Of a stretch of 64,000 nucleotides of DNA, positions 1-9,682 are shown in pieces (the first letter of the stretch is position 1; the number at the start of each line of letters is the position of its first letter). The position numbers and the translations under genes were made by a program. Source of the DNA: Channallabes apus (lineage: Eukaryota; Chordata; Actinopteri; Siluriformes; Clariidae); contig CM060121.1 of assembly GCA_030522415.1 (NCBI GenBank), positions 7,371,976 to 7,435,975 on the forward strand, in the 5' to 3' direction. Below the pieces are notes generated by a model. It was given only the letters and a program-made list of their open reading frames with translations, did no database searches and was not told where the DNA came from.

Positions 1-1327
1 TCTGTATATCTTCATGGTCCAAATCTTTGCCTTTCATATCTTAACGAATGTGATTCCGTGGACTCGAAGACCCAATTGCAGATCGGTACGCTTGCTGCGC
101 GAGGTCTTTCTTTGCGGCCAAGGCGCTTTGAAGTGTAGAGCCGCAGTAATAAAAAGCCCAGATGGTCGAGCCATGTGGTAACTCAACTGTATCAGTGTAC
201 ACCAAAGCTGCAGAAGACAAATGCGTCTTGTTTCCATCGTTGGTTTATTTTTTCGCAGCCGTATTTCACTTCCCCGAGCCATGGCTCTGCGTTAACGATT
301 AGGAACGGGGTCTTTTTTTTTCTTTGCGGGTTTCTGCAGTGTTTATCCAGAGGCTTGTGTGGGCGCCAAGCTTCGCCCCCTGTTTTTCAACACCTTTGCG
401 CTCTTTCCATCTCTCTTGCCACGACCATCTTTCCTCTCTCTGTTCATAAACCACAGCGTTGTGGGTTTGGACACAATAGCAGTGAGGAGCCATCGTGTGT
501 TTGTTTAACAAGGAGAGGAATGATGTTTCTATTTAACTCACTGTAACTCTTTATTTCATTCACAACAATTCTGCTGGATCTTATTTCTCCTCATGTGAAC
601 CTTTAGTTTGGGGTCTTCTCGGTTTAGAAGGAGAGAAGAAATACAGTAGGAGACTCCAAGCAGCCATGCTAACTCATCCATGAGATGTTTCCTAAATGCT
701 GTTGGCATTGTTTACAGTATGTTTATCCTTCCTACCTAAAGTCATTACTGTAAGAATGATACAAAGGTAAAGAATGAAGATCTTAGCACATATGCTAACC
801 GGTCCTTTATAGGTTTCACTAATCATTAGCATTGCTATATATATCCCCCCCCCCCCTTACCTCAAGTCACTTCAGTATGGTGGAAGAAAAATAAGCAAAC
901 TCCTAGCAGCCATGCTAATTCATCCTCTGTGTCTTTAGTTAAATCATAAATATTTTAGGCATTGTTTTTCTTTACCTCATCTTCAGTTGCTACAGTAGAA
1001 ATGCTAAAAGAATTAAGACATTATAAGCACCCATGCTAAAACTGAACCTCTGTAGTTTTTGCTAGTTGGTAGCATTATTAGCATTTCTTGTGTTTACCTC
1101 ATCTCAATTCAATCCAGTGTGAAAGACACAAGAAATGTAAGTAGAAATGGAAACCTTTCGCAATAGGTTTTGTTGATTGTTAGTGCCTTGAAAAGGGGAG
1201 GGAAATTCTATCTAGTCATCATGTTTTGCTAAATAGTTAGCATTGGTTCCCTTAAGTTAATGCGGCTAAAGCTAATTCAAAGTGTATCTGGCTAAGAAGT
1301 AAATCTTTTTGTTTTTCTTGTCATAAG
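1..1327 (+). other. fat4: fat4 intron (3' part)
   Basis: No exon was found here on the + strand: no open stretch resembles the upstream laminin-G sequence of Fat4. The intron ends in a T-rich tract and an AG at 1326-1327. It contains the degenerate tandem repeat described separately and a C homopolymer at about 846-857. The preceding fat4 exon is presumably upstream of the window. Confidence 0.7.
600..1260 (+). repeat. Degenerate tandem repeat, about 120-190 bp period
   Basis: The phrase 'agcagccatgctaa...catcc', followed by 'tagcatt' and then 'tttacctcatc', recurs with drift near 658, 785, 905, 1025 and 1210. This gives about five poorly conserved units. It lies inside a fat4 intron. Units are too diverged to assign to a known family by eye. 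Confidence 0.55.
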
Positions 1328-1413
1328 GCTGCATCACTCACTGTTGATCTGTGTGGAGAAGAGCAGGAGCCTGGGTACTGCACTGTCAGCAATGTGGCTG
1401 TCCATACTGACTG
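1328..1413 (+). CDS. fat4: fat4 coding exon, laminin-G 1 (sixth from last)
   Basis: This 86-nt exon reads LTVDLCGEEQEPGYCTVSNV and continues VAVHTDW, with the final Trp codon split over the donor (TG at the exon end, G at 1635). It matches the part of the first laminin-G domain of vertebrate Fat4 in which a cysteine-containing loop precedes the DVQPNR strand. It is bounded by AG at 1326-1327 and GT at 1414-1415. Reading starts in phase 0 and ends in phase 2, compatible with the next exon. It is too short to stand out as an ORF and was recognised from protein similarity plus splice phase. Fat4 is a single-pass atypical cadherin that binds Dachsous1 on neighbouring cells and acts in planar polarity and Hippo-linked growth control. 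Only its last six coding exons lie here. Confidence 0.9.
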
Positions 1414-1634
1414 GTGAATACACACTTATATTTACAATATTAGCTGTAAGGAATGCATAATTTAATATATTACTTTTTCTTTCTGGATTCATCGGCCTAA
1501 ATTACCTTCATTTGGAAATCAGCCAAATTGTTTTTCCCTCTTTCTCCATCTCTTTATCTCATTATCTTTGTCATTTATATTTTATTTTTATTATTTTTTT
1601 CTTTTGTTATACTCTCCTTCTTTTATCCCCATAG

Positions 1635-1814
1635 GATTTTGGACGTACAGCCCAACCGTTTGTCAGTCGGTGGTGTTCGGGCGATCGAACCGCTCCTACA
1701 GCGCAAAAACCAGGTGAACACACATGATTTTGTCGGCTGCATTATGGAATTTGCCATCAATGGACGTCCTCTGGAGCCATCGCAGTCTTTAGCATCTCAA
1801 GGCATCTTAGACAG
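1635..1814 (+). CDS. fat4: fat4 coding exon, end of laminin-G 1
   Basis: This 180-nt exon encodes ILDVQPNRLSVGGVRAIEPL, then LLQRKNQVNTHDFVGCIMEF and AINGRPLEPSQSLASQGILD. It is the C-terminal part of laminin-G domain 1, with the conserved late motif (DFVGC.MEF.(I/V)NGRPL) that closes the jelly-roll sandwich. The acceptor is AG at 1633-1634 after a long pyrimidine-rich tract, and the donor GT is at 1815-1816. The first base completes the Trp codon of the preceding exon and the last two bases (AG) form an Arg codon with the A at 3503. Similarity to vertebrate Fat4 is strong and continuous; no break was seen. Confidence 0.96.
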
Positions 1815-3458
1815 GTGCGTTACACACTCAACTATTAACATACAGTAGATAGACTAAATTAATATCACTTAAAAGTATGTTTATTGTCCTGTACTATTGA
1901 ATGGTTTTAATGTTAGTTTTGTAGTGTTTGTCTGTAGAGTTCGTACTCCTGAAGTTGCGATAGTTTGCTTTCCAAGATTAGTCATGCTTGCAAGCAATAC
2001 TGCATTAGCTACAATTTAACTATTGCAAAAAAACATTTTTAGCTTTGTTATGAGATTAGAGATTGAATAAAAATGTATTGAGACTATTGAGCTAACAATA
2101 AATGGCAGTTTTCAGCCAGGGATGAACACTGACTGGCCATTGACTGGATAACACTGGCCAAAGTTGCCATTTCAGAACGGTCAAATTATTGGGCTGCATC
2201 AAGCAAAGAAAACAACTAAGAAGATTTGAAATGTCTGGACTTTGGTTAAGAACCCTTCAGTACCTCATAAAAACCTTAAAGTATAGTGCTGAACTGTCAA
2301 CTATGTGGAAGAAATCATGAATAGAGATCAGTTAAACACTTGGTGAAGTTACATGGTAAAAAATCAACAGGAAACCAGGGCTATGTTTACTAGTCAAAGT
2401 AAGATTGAAAGAAAAATTTCAATATACACAAACAAAGGTGATGAGAACCCACAGGATTGAGACTAAACATCTGTGTAGCCACTTATTAGTATGGCTAATC
2501 AGAAAAAAAGGCTTGCATTTGTTAGAGAGAATCAAGATTGGCTTTTTGAGCAATGGAAAATCATGAGGTCTGATGGGTCCAGATTGGCCCTAGTCCAGAG
2601 CGAAGGCCACGTCAGGGTAAGAAGGGAAGCGCATGAAGCAATGCACTCATCAGACATAGTGACCACTGTACGATTGCTTCATTTGTCTAGGCTGAGTAAT
2701 ATTATGTGGCAACAAAATTAAGTCAGCTGATGACCTGAATACTGAATGACCAGGTTATCACATCTATGGAGTTTTTCTTCCCTGATGGCATGGTGATATT
2801 CCATGACTCAAACTGTAAAAATGTCTTTGGGAACATGAGGAACCGTTTTCACACAAGAAAATGGCTTAAATGAAATCTTAGATTATGCAACCTTTCACTG
2901 TATGCTTTATGTCTCTTCACAGCTGTTGACTGATTCAGTGTCTTAAGTCTTGCTTGAACACCATATATTTGCCTGTAGTTTATTTATAAGAAATGTCCTG
3001 TATGGCAAAGGCTATTGAAGCCTAAAAGAAAACTATAGCTCATCTGTGTATACCGTGAGCTTGGTCGATGGAGAAGAACTCCCAAAACACACAAACTGTT
3101 TCAGACAGGCAGGGACAAGAAAAATGACTGGGTTCACTTACAGTATACCAAGTATGGTTCATATGGAGAGAAAGAGATACAGTAGTATTTTCTGGTGAAA
3201 TAAAAACACTCCTTGGACAGTTTTTGGCTCTACTGTATTCATACACACTCAGCGAACTCTGTGCAGGCAGCTATTAAAGAACCAGTGAACCTCCTGCTGT
3301 CTGATACACTTTTTAGTGGCCAAACGTCTGGTTTTATAAGCTAGAAAAAACTTGCAGCGTCTTTTGCTAATATGCTAATGCAGCTCGGTCTCTTTCCATC
3401 TGTTTTTGTTAGTGGTGGGATCATCTACTCTGCTTCTCTGTCTTCGAAATGTTGTTTT

Positions 3459-3491
<33 letters not shown>

Positions 3492-3502
3492 TTGTCTTGC
3501 AG
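1815..3502 (+). other. fat4: fat4 intron with Tc1 relic and (TG)n near the acceptor
   Basis: This intron holds a decayed Tc1-like transposon (listed separately) and no exon. A (TG)n run at about 3463-3490 lies just upstream of the acceptor AG at 3501-3502. Its length could vary between individuals, and a polymorphic tract so close to a splice acceptor could affect splicing. Confidence 0.7.
2200..2900 (+). mobile_element. Decayed Tc1-like DNA transposon
   Basis: The translation at 2491-2721 contains MANQKKRLAFVRENQDW and then RLALVQSEGHVRVRREAHEA. This is the central-to-C-terminal part of a Tc1-family transposase: the K(K/R)RL.FA..H..W segment, then the SDES.F region (here degraded to SDGSR), then VRR. 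Frame breaks and stops follow, with 'gactaccaggttatc'-like remnants to about 2870. No clear terminal inverted repeats remain. A second fragment of the same family lies at 37975-38150. It is inactive and sits in a fat4 intron. Confidence 0.85.
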
Positions 3503-3627
3503 ATGTCCGAGGATGGAAGGAGCATGTGTCTCTAACCCTTGCAGGCATGGCGGGGTGTGTTTGGACATGTGGTCATGGCAACAGTGCCAATGCACGGAAG
3601 GACTAACGGGCAAATACTGTGAGAAAT
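3503..3627 (+). CDS. fat4: fat4 coding exon, EGF-like module between laminin-G domains
   Basis: This 125-nt exon encodes CPRMEGACVSNPCRHGGVCL, then DMWSWQQCQCTEGLTGKYCE and K. After a first cysteine shared with the laminin-G end it shows the six-cysteine EGF spacing (C.(4)C.(5)C.(8)C.C.(8)C) with the typical HGG.C and C.C..G..G..C signatures. The calcium-binding D/N-x-D/N-E/Q start is absent, so it is a plain EGF. The donor is GT at 3628-3629; the last base T joins TC at 5248-5249 to give Phe. This matches the single EGF separating the two laminin-G domains of Fat4. Confidence 0.95.
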
Positions 3628-3639
3628 GTAAGGAATATG

Positions 3640-5190
3640 ATTAATTGGCGTGATCTTGTCAAAGAGGGTATTGATAGAGATTAATGGGACCTGACACCTC
3701 AGAGGGGACAGTTCGGTATAGTCTAATTGAAAACAGTTTTTAATAAAGCAGTTTGAAATAAATTGATGGGGTAAGACAAGTGACATATTGTGGTTTGATA
3801 TTGATTAATAGGGTAAGACAGGCCAAGCAAGGAAAATTTTATAGATTGATGGGGTAAGACAGGTCAAACTAAATGGTTTAATATACTGTAGGTTGATGGA
3901 GTAAGACCAGTCAAACAAGTCAGATTGATAAAAATTGATGGGGTAAGACTGGTCAAACAGGACAGTTTAATATAGATTATGGAGTAAGACTGGTCAAACA
4001 AGGCAGATTAATATTGATTAATAGGTTAAGACAGACCAGAAGGGGGAGACTTGTATAGCTTGATGTGGAAAGACAGGTTAGATAGAGAAGGTTGATATTG
4101 ATAAATGAGTAAGCTGGGTCAGCAGGGTTACCATTTTGTATAGATCAACAGTGCAAGATTGGACATTAAGAACAATTAGGACAGGAAAAACAAAAACAGT
4201 TTGACACTAATTAAAAAGTTCAAAGTGAGCAATAAGGCAGTTTGATACTGTATATAGATTAATGGGGTAATGCAGGTCAAAAGGCAGCATTGATATACTG
4301 ATGTGATGAGGTAGGTCAAAGGAAGCATCTATTCATATAGATAAATGAGGAAGATGGGTCAAAGGGAGGGAGGTCACAGTTAGAGTGGGGCAGCTTTATA
4401 TGACAAAATTAGGGTTTTAGTTGATTTAGAAAAAGTGGGTAAAATTGGTCAGAGGATTAGTTGGGTACTGTAGGACTGTTCAAATGGGGCAAGTTGAGTT
4501 GGAGTAAGTACAGTAGATTAAATTGGTCAGATGGGGCAGCTTGATTTGGATCAACTGGGTAAAATTGGTCAGATGGGGCGGCTTGATTTGGTCGATAGTT
4601 TTTATGAGAATGATGGAAGGAAAAAGCATCAGAGGTGATAATTTAAACAGAGATGACTCAGGTAAGAGGGATGACAGAAGATAAATTGATAAAGCCTGAT
4701 GTGGAAAGGTAGGTCAGGAGGCAGCTTGACAGATCAGTAGTGTAAGAATGGGTAGAAAGTGGCAGATATGTGTGGTTAGAAGGTAGTTTTGATATACTGT
4801 CAGTATTATAACATTGTCTGAAAAGAGCAGATTAATCTATTGTATAAGGATAATGTCAGAGGGTACAATTTGTTTGGAACAGGTGAAATAGGGCAATTAG
4901 ATAGGGGGAAATAGGTTAGAACAGACTGTTTGATTTGGCTCTGTAAGCTAATAAAGCTGAAGATGGGACAGATTGATTAGGTAAGACATGAGAAAAGAGT
5001 AACTCTGATCTACAGTAGTTAGGTGGGGTAAGATGAGCATGTGGGGGCAGTTTAATATAGAATAGATCAATGGGGTACGTCTGGTCAGAGGATGCAGTTT
5101 GAAAGAGGTCAGAGGGGTAAGACCAGGCAGAGGTTGGTTTTATAGAGAGAGATGCCGTAAGAGGGTTCAGGGAGGGCAGCTGGTTATACT
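3640..5190 (+). repeat. Degenerate intronic minisatellite, about 50-60 bp unit
   Basis: The intron between the EGF and laminin-G 2 exons is almost entirely a drifted tandem array. The recurring core is 'gattgatggggtaagac' followed by '(a)ggtcaaa..aggcagtttgata'. Clear cores occur near 3765, 3809, 3850, 3896, 3940, 3975, 4020, 4260 and 5070, and weaker ones in between. Unit length and sequence vary, so the array looks old. The neighbouring exon boundaries are unaffected. Confidence 0.8.
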
Positions 5191-5247
5191 GATGAAGAAA
5201 GTATCTGAAGAACAGTCTAAAATAACTTTTCCTCTTTTCTCTCCTAG

Positions 5248-5495
5248 TCATTTCTGCGGATTCGGCTCTCTCCCTTGACGGGAGCGGCCGTTTGGACTAC
5301 TCTCTCCGTCAGAGCTGGAAGAGGGACGTGATGATGCAGCGGATTTTACAGAGCTTCTCATACACATATCCACAGTCACAAACACCCTCGCGAACAAACC
5401 CCGAGAGCAGCAGCCTGGAGCTGAAGTTCCGCACTCGCAGCAAAACCGGAACAATTTTACACGTCCAGGAGATCTCAAACTACACTACTATCAGG
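5248..5495 (+). CDS. fat4: fat4 coding exon, first half of laminin-G 2
   Basis: This 248-nt exon reads FISADSALSLDGSGRLDYSL, continues through RQSWKRDVMMQRILQSF, and ends SSLELKFRTRSKTGTILHVQ, EISNYTTIR. It is the N-terminal half of laminin-G domain 2, with the typical LE(L/V)KFRTRS..G.L.(H/Y)(I/V)Q strand pair. The acceptor is AG at 5246-5247 and the donor GT at 5496-5497. The exon ends in phase 0, so LKNGNL in the next exon follows directly. An insertion rich in Ser/Thr/Pro (about 5360-5410) lies between the opening strand and LELKFR; part of it seems longer or more diverged than in tetrapod Fat4. Confidence 0.94.
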
Positions 5496-5508
5496 GTGAG
5501 AAGTAACA

Positions 5509-5520
5509 CACACACACACA

Positions 5521-5571
<51 letters not shown>
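5509..5571 (+). repeat. (CA)n microsatellite
   Basis: Nearly pure CA dinucleotide run starting 14 nt after the exon end, with one AG interruption. It lies immediately beside the donor site of the laminin-G 2 exon. Confidence 0.95.
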
Positions 5572-5572
<1 letters not shown>

Positions 5573-5821
5573 AGTACACTCATACTGTATTACTACATGA
5601 AGTTATAAAAGCAGAGGTCAAGATTTGTTCCCCAGATTGATTTCCACTTCATTTTTTTCTCTTTCTTTTTTTCTTCCTTGGCAAGATGGATTTTCCATTT
5701 CCAGAGTTTGTGACCGTTTAAATCACACAACCTGCACAGTGTAAACTCTTCCTTCTCTCCCCCAAATGCTTTACTTATTCTCTCTCCTGTTCCATGTTAA
5801 TAGAGACATACTGTATCTCTA

Positions 5822-5827
5822 TCTCTC

Positions 5828-5891
<64 letters not shown>
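5822..5891 (+). repeat. (CT)n microsatellite
   Basis: Pure CT dinucleotide array of roughly 65 bp in the same fat4 intron. It continues as a pyrimidine-rich tract on and off up to the acceptor at 6182-6183. Confidence 0.95.
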
Positions 5892-5892
<1 letters not shown>

Positions 5893-6183
5893 AGTCTCTA
5901 TCTGTCTGGCTTCAAAAGAACTCTTCTGAAGAAGAGTGTAAATGTCTAATCTCTCAATCTACAGTATCTATCTCTTTCTCTCTCACACACTCTCGCTTTC
6001 TTGGCTCTTCCTGTCTAGTTTGCTCTATAACCAACATATTTCTTTCCTTCTTTCCTTCCTTACCTTTTGTCTCACTCTTTGTCTCTTGCACATTCTATTT
6101 CTTCCGCACACTGACGTATATGTTACTGTCTTTATATTGTGCTCTAGCACTAACAACATGCCTGTATTTGTTCTACGCACCAG

Positions 6184-6445
6184 CTGAAGAACGGGAACCT
6201 GCAGTACGTGTCCGACGCTGGTCTGGCTGGCAAGGTGGAGAGGATTGTCGGGGACGGGGTGTTCTCAGACGGTCAATGGCACACGCTGCTGTTACGGAGG
6301 AACACATCCTCCACCACAGTCCTCATTGACGAGACGATCCTGCGCGTCATTACTCGCACCACGCAGGACTTTGGAGGTCTCGACGTTCTAACGCTGTCGC
6401 TCGGAGGAGAGCCGCCACGGAACAACCTGCAGAAAACCTCGCCAG
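6184..6445 (+). CDS. fat4: fat4 coding exon, second half of laminin-G 2
   Basis: This 262-nt exon reads LKNGNLQYVSDAGLAGKVER, then IVGDGVFSDGQWHTLLLRRN, ILRVITRTTQDFGGLDVLTL and SLGGEPPRNNLQKTSPG. It contains the hallmark DG.WH.(L/F)...(R/K) strand and the late LSLGG(E/I)PP strand of a laminin-G domain. The acceptor is AG at 6182-6183 and the donor GT at 6446-6447. It ends in phase 1: G at 6445 plus GT at 9683-9684 makes the Gly before FDGC. TQDFGGLDVLT is essentially the same as in mammalian Fat4. No frameshift was seen. Confidence 0.95.
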
Positions 6446-9400
6446 GTTAACCATCTTCATCTTCATATCAGCTTTAGATTATCAAATAAGACAACATTTA
6501 CCTGAGCTGAGCATTATTATTATTATTAGTCAATAATAATGTATATAATCACTGGGACGTATCTGGACTCTAGCTGATATATGCAGGAAATATACAACGT
6601 GAAAGGATCGTTGTCGCTCGACTGGAAGGCAAACTAGCTGCCTGTAAAGTAAAGTATTTTCCAAACAAGGGAAAAATGTCGTGATAGTAAAAGTTAAGAA
6701 TGAGCAGGCTGTCTCAGTTTGACTGAAATTACACTTAGCAGGATCTCAACCAGTTCTTACCGTGACGTAAATCACCATCATGTCATTTGAGAATTTAGCA
6801 GGAGGAAAGGAGTAGAAGGAAGGTGTGAACATGCACTCAATATTTAACCATGGCTATATTATCATCTTATCATCTTCATTACACAAAAATCTGTAACTTC
6901 CGAGATACTGAGATATAATCAGTTACTAGGATTAGATTCGTATAAATAAAATTTCCCTGTTATTTCTTTTTTACTATAATTTTGTTAGTGCTGCTTTCAT
7001 TCCATATTTATATATTTATATTATATTGGTAAGCGATTTAACTGTAAATTACTCTAATTTTAAAGCTTAGTAGTGTTAAAACACTGCTGATTTTAAGTTT
7101 CATTATTGGAGAAGAAAAGGAAAAAAGCATTGTGTAATATCTCTATTAATTGCATTCTTTTGCCTATAGAACGACTTTTGCAAATTTAACACATGCCTTT
7201 CGTTTGTGCTTACATAGTCGTTAAAATGACTTTTAGGCTAATTGCATTGAAACCCTATTTATTTTGCATATTTACAAAGTTGCATATTAATTTAAAGCTT
7301 ATCATATTTAACACAGGTCTCAGAGCTCCCCAAAGTTAGTGGTCAAGCTGAAATGTCCCTCAGATTTTATATATACCTTAAACTCCTTTTGACAGGTTGA
7401 GGTCAGGACTCATCCATGTCTTTACGGACCTTGCTTTGTGCACTGGTGCGCAGTCATGTTGGAACTAGTGTGGGTTTGTTTTTTAGGAGTTGGGCTCAGC
7501 CCCTTACTTCCAGTGAAAGAAACTCTTAATGCTTCAGCATACCAAGACATTTTGGACAATTTCATGCTGGCAATTGCAAGCCAGGCCCAAAATCAGTGTC
7601 TGAACTGCACTTCTGAAAGAATGGTCAAAGATTCCCATAAAAACATCTAAACATGGTGGAAAGCCTTCCCAGAAGAACTGAAGCTGTTGATTGATACATA
7701 GCTGCAAAGGGTGGGCCAACCATATAAGCCACCATATGGCGTAAGAATTGGATGTTACCCAAGTTCATATACTGCACATGTAGTGTAGCGTAGTAGATAA
7801 ACACTCTGTAGGGATTGTAAATATTGTAAGTCAGTAATCAGGGAAAGAAGCATATAAGGGCAGGGAAGTTGGGTCGAGTGAGATCTACAGTATAGGTGAC
7901 TGTAATGCAATTTACAGAACTTACTGTACAGGAGCGGTACTGAGGAGGACAAGTAGAGAATATAGTGTGTGGAAATGTTCAAGATACAGATCAAGACAGA
8001 ACAAGATCAGAGAAGGAAGCTTTTGACATTTATAGGGACGACTGGACTGGAAAATTGGCCTTAAGAGACCTACAATTGACGGTAATGTAACCAATTGGAT
8101 TCCAGCCGCAGTTAAACAACAAGGAAGAAGAAGAAAGAAGAAGACCTATGATTGGGAAAAGGATATAAGGCTGGAATTTTCTCCTTGTGTTTTTGTGTTA
8201 ATGCAGTCTCTAGACCCATCTAACTGTCTAAATGTGAATTTTGCAGAATAGTTTTCTGTTAAGAAACTATAAGAAAGTAATCGTGCTCATGTGAATGGAA
8301 ATAATTATTGTGGGGAATACAATACATGTAAACAGACTGTACTGTACTCCATTTAATAAATGTAGCTAGGAACTAGTTTGTAAAAATATTGAGCCACACC
8401 TACTGTAATTTCTTCGTATTAAATTAAATGATGTAGATTAAATTAAAGAAATGGGAACAAGTGTTTTACTGTGAGAGGCTAAAAACTTCTAAGATTTAGA
8501 AACAATTTCAATTGGTTGTTTATGTATCAATTTCAGCAGCAACCTCATTTCCCCTCCTATTTGTTCGCAACAGCTGAGCATTCAGCATTAGCAGTATTAT
8601 TAAAAAGACAAGATAGTCTGACTCTTTAGAAACAGATATCAAGTCTTATGCACAGTACTGTATATTAGTAAAGAATGAACGCAATTTGACAAGGCATTTG
8701 ACTTGTATCGTCTTCATCTCTCGTCATTCATCAAATAAACCACCTTATGAAATCAGTGGCAGGAGTATTATCAAGCTAGCTTGCTATTAAATTAACATCT
8801 TAGGATATATAGCAGCTTATTCAAGAAATAGTGTTTCACTAAATATTTCAGGTTTATTTAAGAGTTCAGGTTTGAAATAGCAATGCTTTACTGATCACTC
8901 CATATTGAATCCAGGAATGTCTGGAGAGATTTTCTCTCTCTCTCTCTTTTTTTTTTTTTTTTTTTAACAAAGATAACATCTTTGGCCTCATATATTGTGT
9001 TCGAAACCATCTGGATAAAATGGTGATGTGACTAATCAGAATGTGAGCGATCATATTTCCTCTTGATGTTGCTTCACCAACATAAACAGATGTTTATTGA
9101 ATTTAAACCCCTCCAATCCCCCCCAATGTAAATGGAGAGGGTTTGGTTTTGCTTTATTAGAGACAAAAAGGCCAAGTCGGCTTGGCTGAACCTGATCTCT
9201 CCAACCTGCATGTGGGGAAACTTTTAAGTTCCCATATTTCGGATGCCGTTAGTGTATGTTTAAAATTTGTTGCAGCGAGATAAAGAGAGCAAATTTGACC
9301 AGATGTTGTGCATTTTACTGTTAGAGTTATGCACAATGCAAGAAACAGAGGCCGTGCAATAAATAATGGGTTCTTGAGTGAAAATCTATGTTTTTTTTTA

Positions 9401-9682
9401 TCCTCTAATCATACTTATCCTGCTAATGGCAAATGGTAAAATTCTGTTTGCCATCTTCTTTTGCTAATAATAATAATAATGCTAGAATATTGCTCATTAT
9501 AAAGCAATTAAAGCAATGTTATTTATACTATTAATATAATAATTGTATCTGAATCATGTAGTGTTAATTATTGTTCATATTAATTTGCTGATTATCGTTA
9601 CTGTGTAGATAATTATTAGGTGTTTTGTCATTAAAGTGGTACAAGTTTAACAACTAATAATTTCTTCTTTGTCTTGTTTCAG
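6446..9682 (+). other. fat4: fat4 last intron
   Basis: This intron is AT-rich. It holds a Tc1-derived element (7390-7745), a (TC)n/T tract at about 8935-8965 and no exon. The block at about 8990-9330 has mixed composition with no repeat character and could be a conserved regulatory element, but nothing in the sequence alone proves that. Confidence 0.7.
7390..7745 (+). mobile_element. Decayed Tc1-derived element
   Basis: The text 'aggtcaggactc', 'gcactggtgcgcagtcatgt', 'cataccaagacattttgga' and 'ctgcaaagggtgggccaac' belongs to a very common fish Tc1-family repeat. Here it is rearranged, with segments in a non-collinear order and many substitutions. The terminal repeats are lost. The short open frames inside are not genes. 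Related sequence lies at 34125-34450. Confidence 0.75.

Noticed and set aside
175..546. 123-codon plus-strand frame as an upstream fat4 exon
   Set aside because: The sequence does not resemble any laminin-G or EGF segment, and no splice sites with fitting phase lie around it.
846..857. C or G homopolymers here and at 38237-38252, 39795-39811 and 45994-46005 as structural signals such as origins
   Set aside because: Simple homopolymer slippage tracts are enough; there is no flanking iteron or other organisation.
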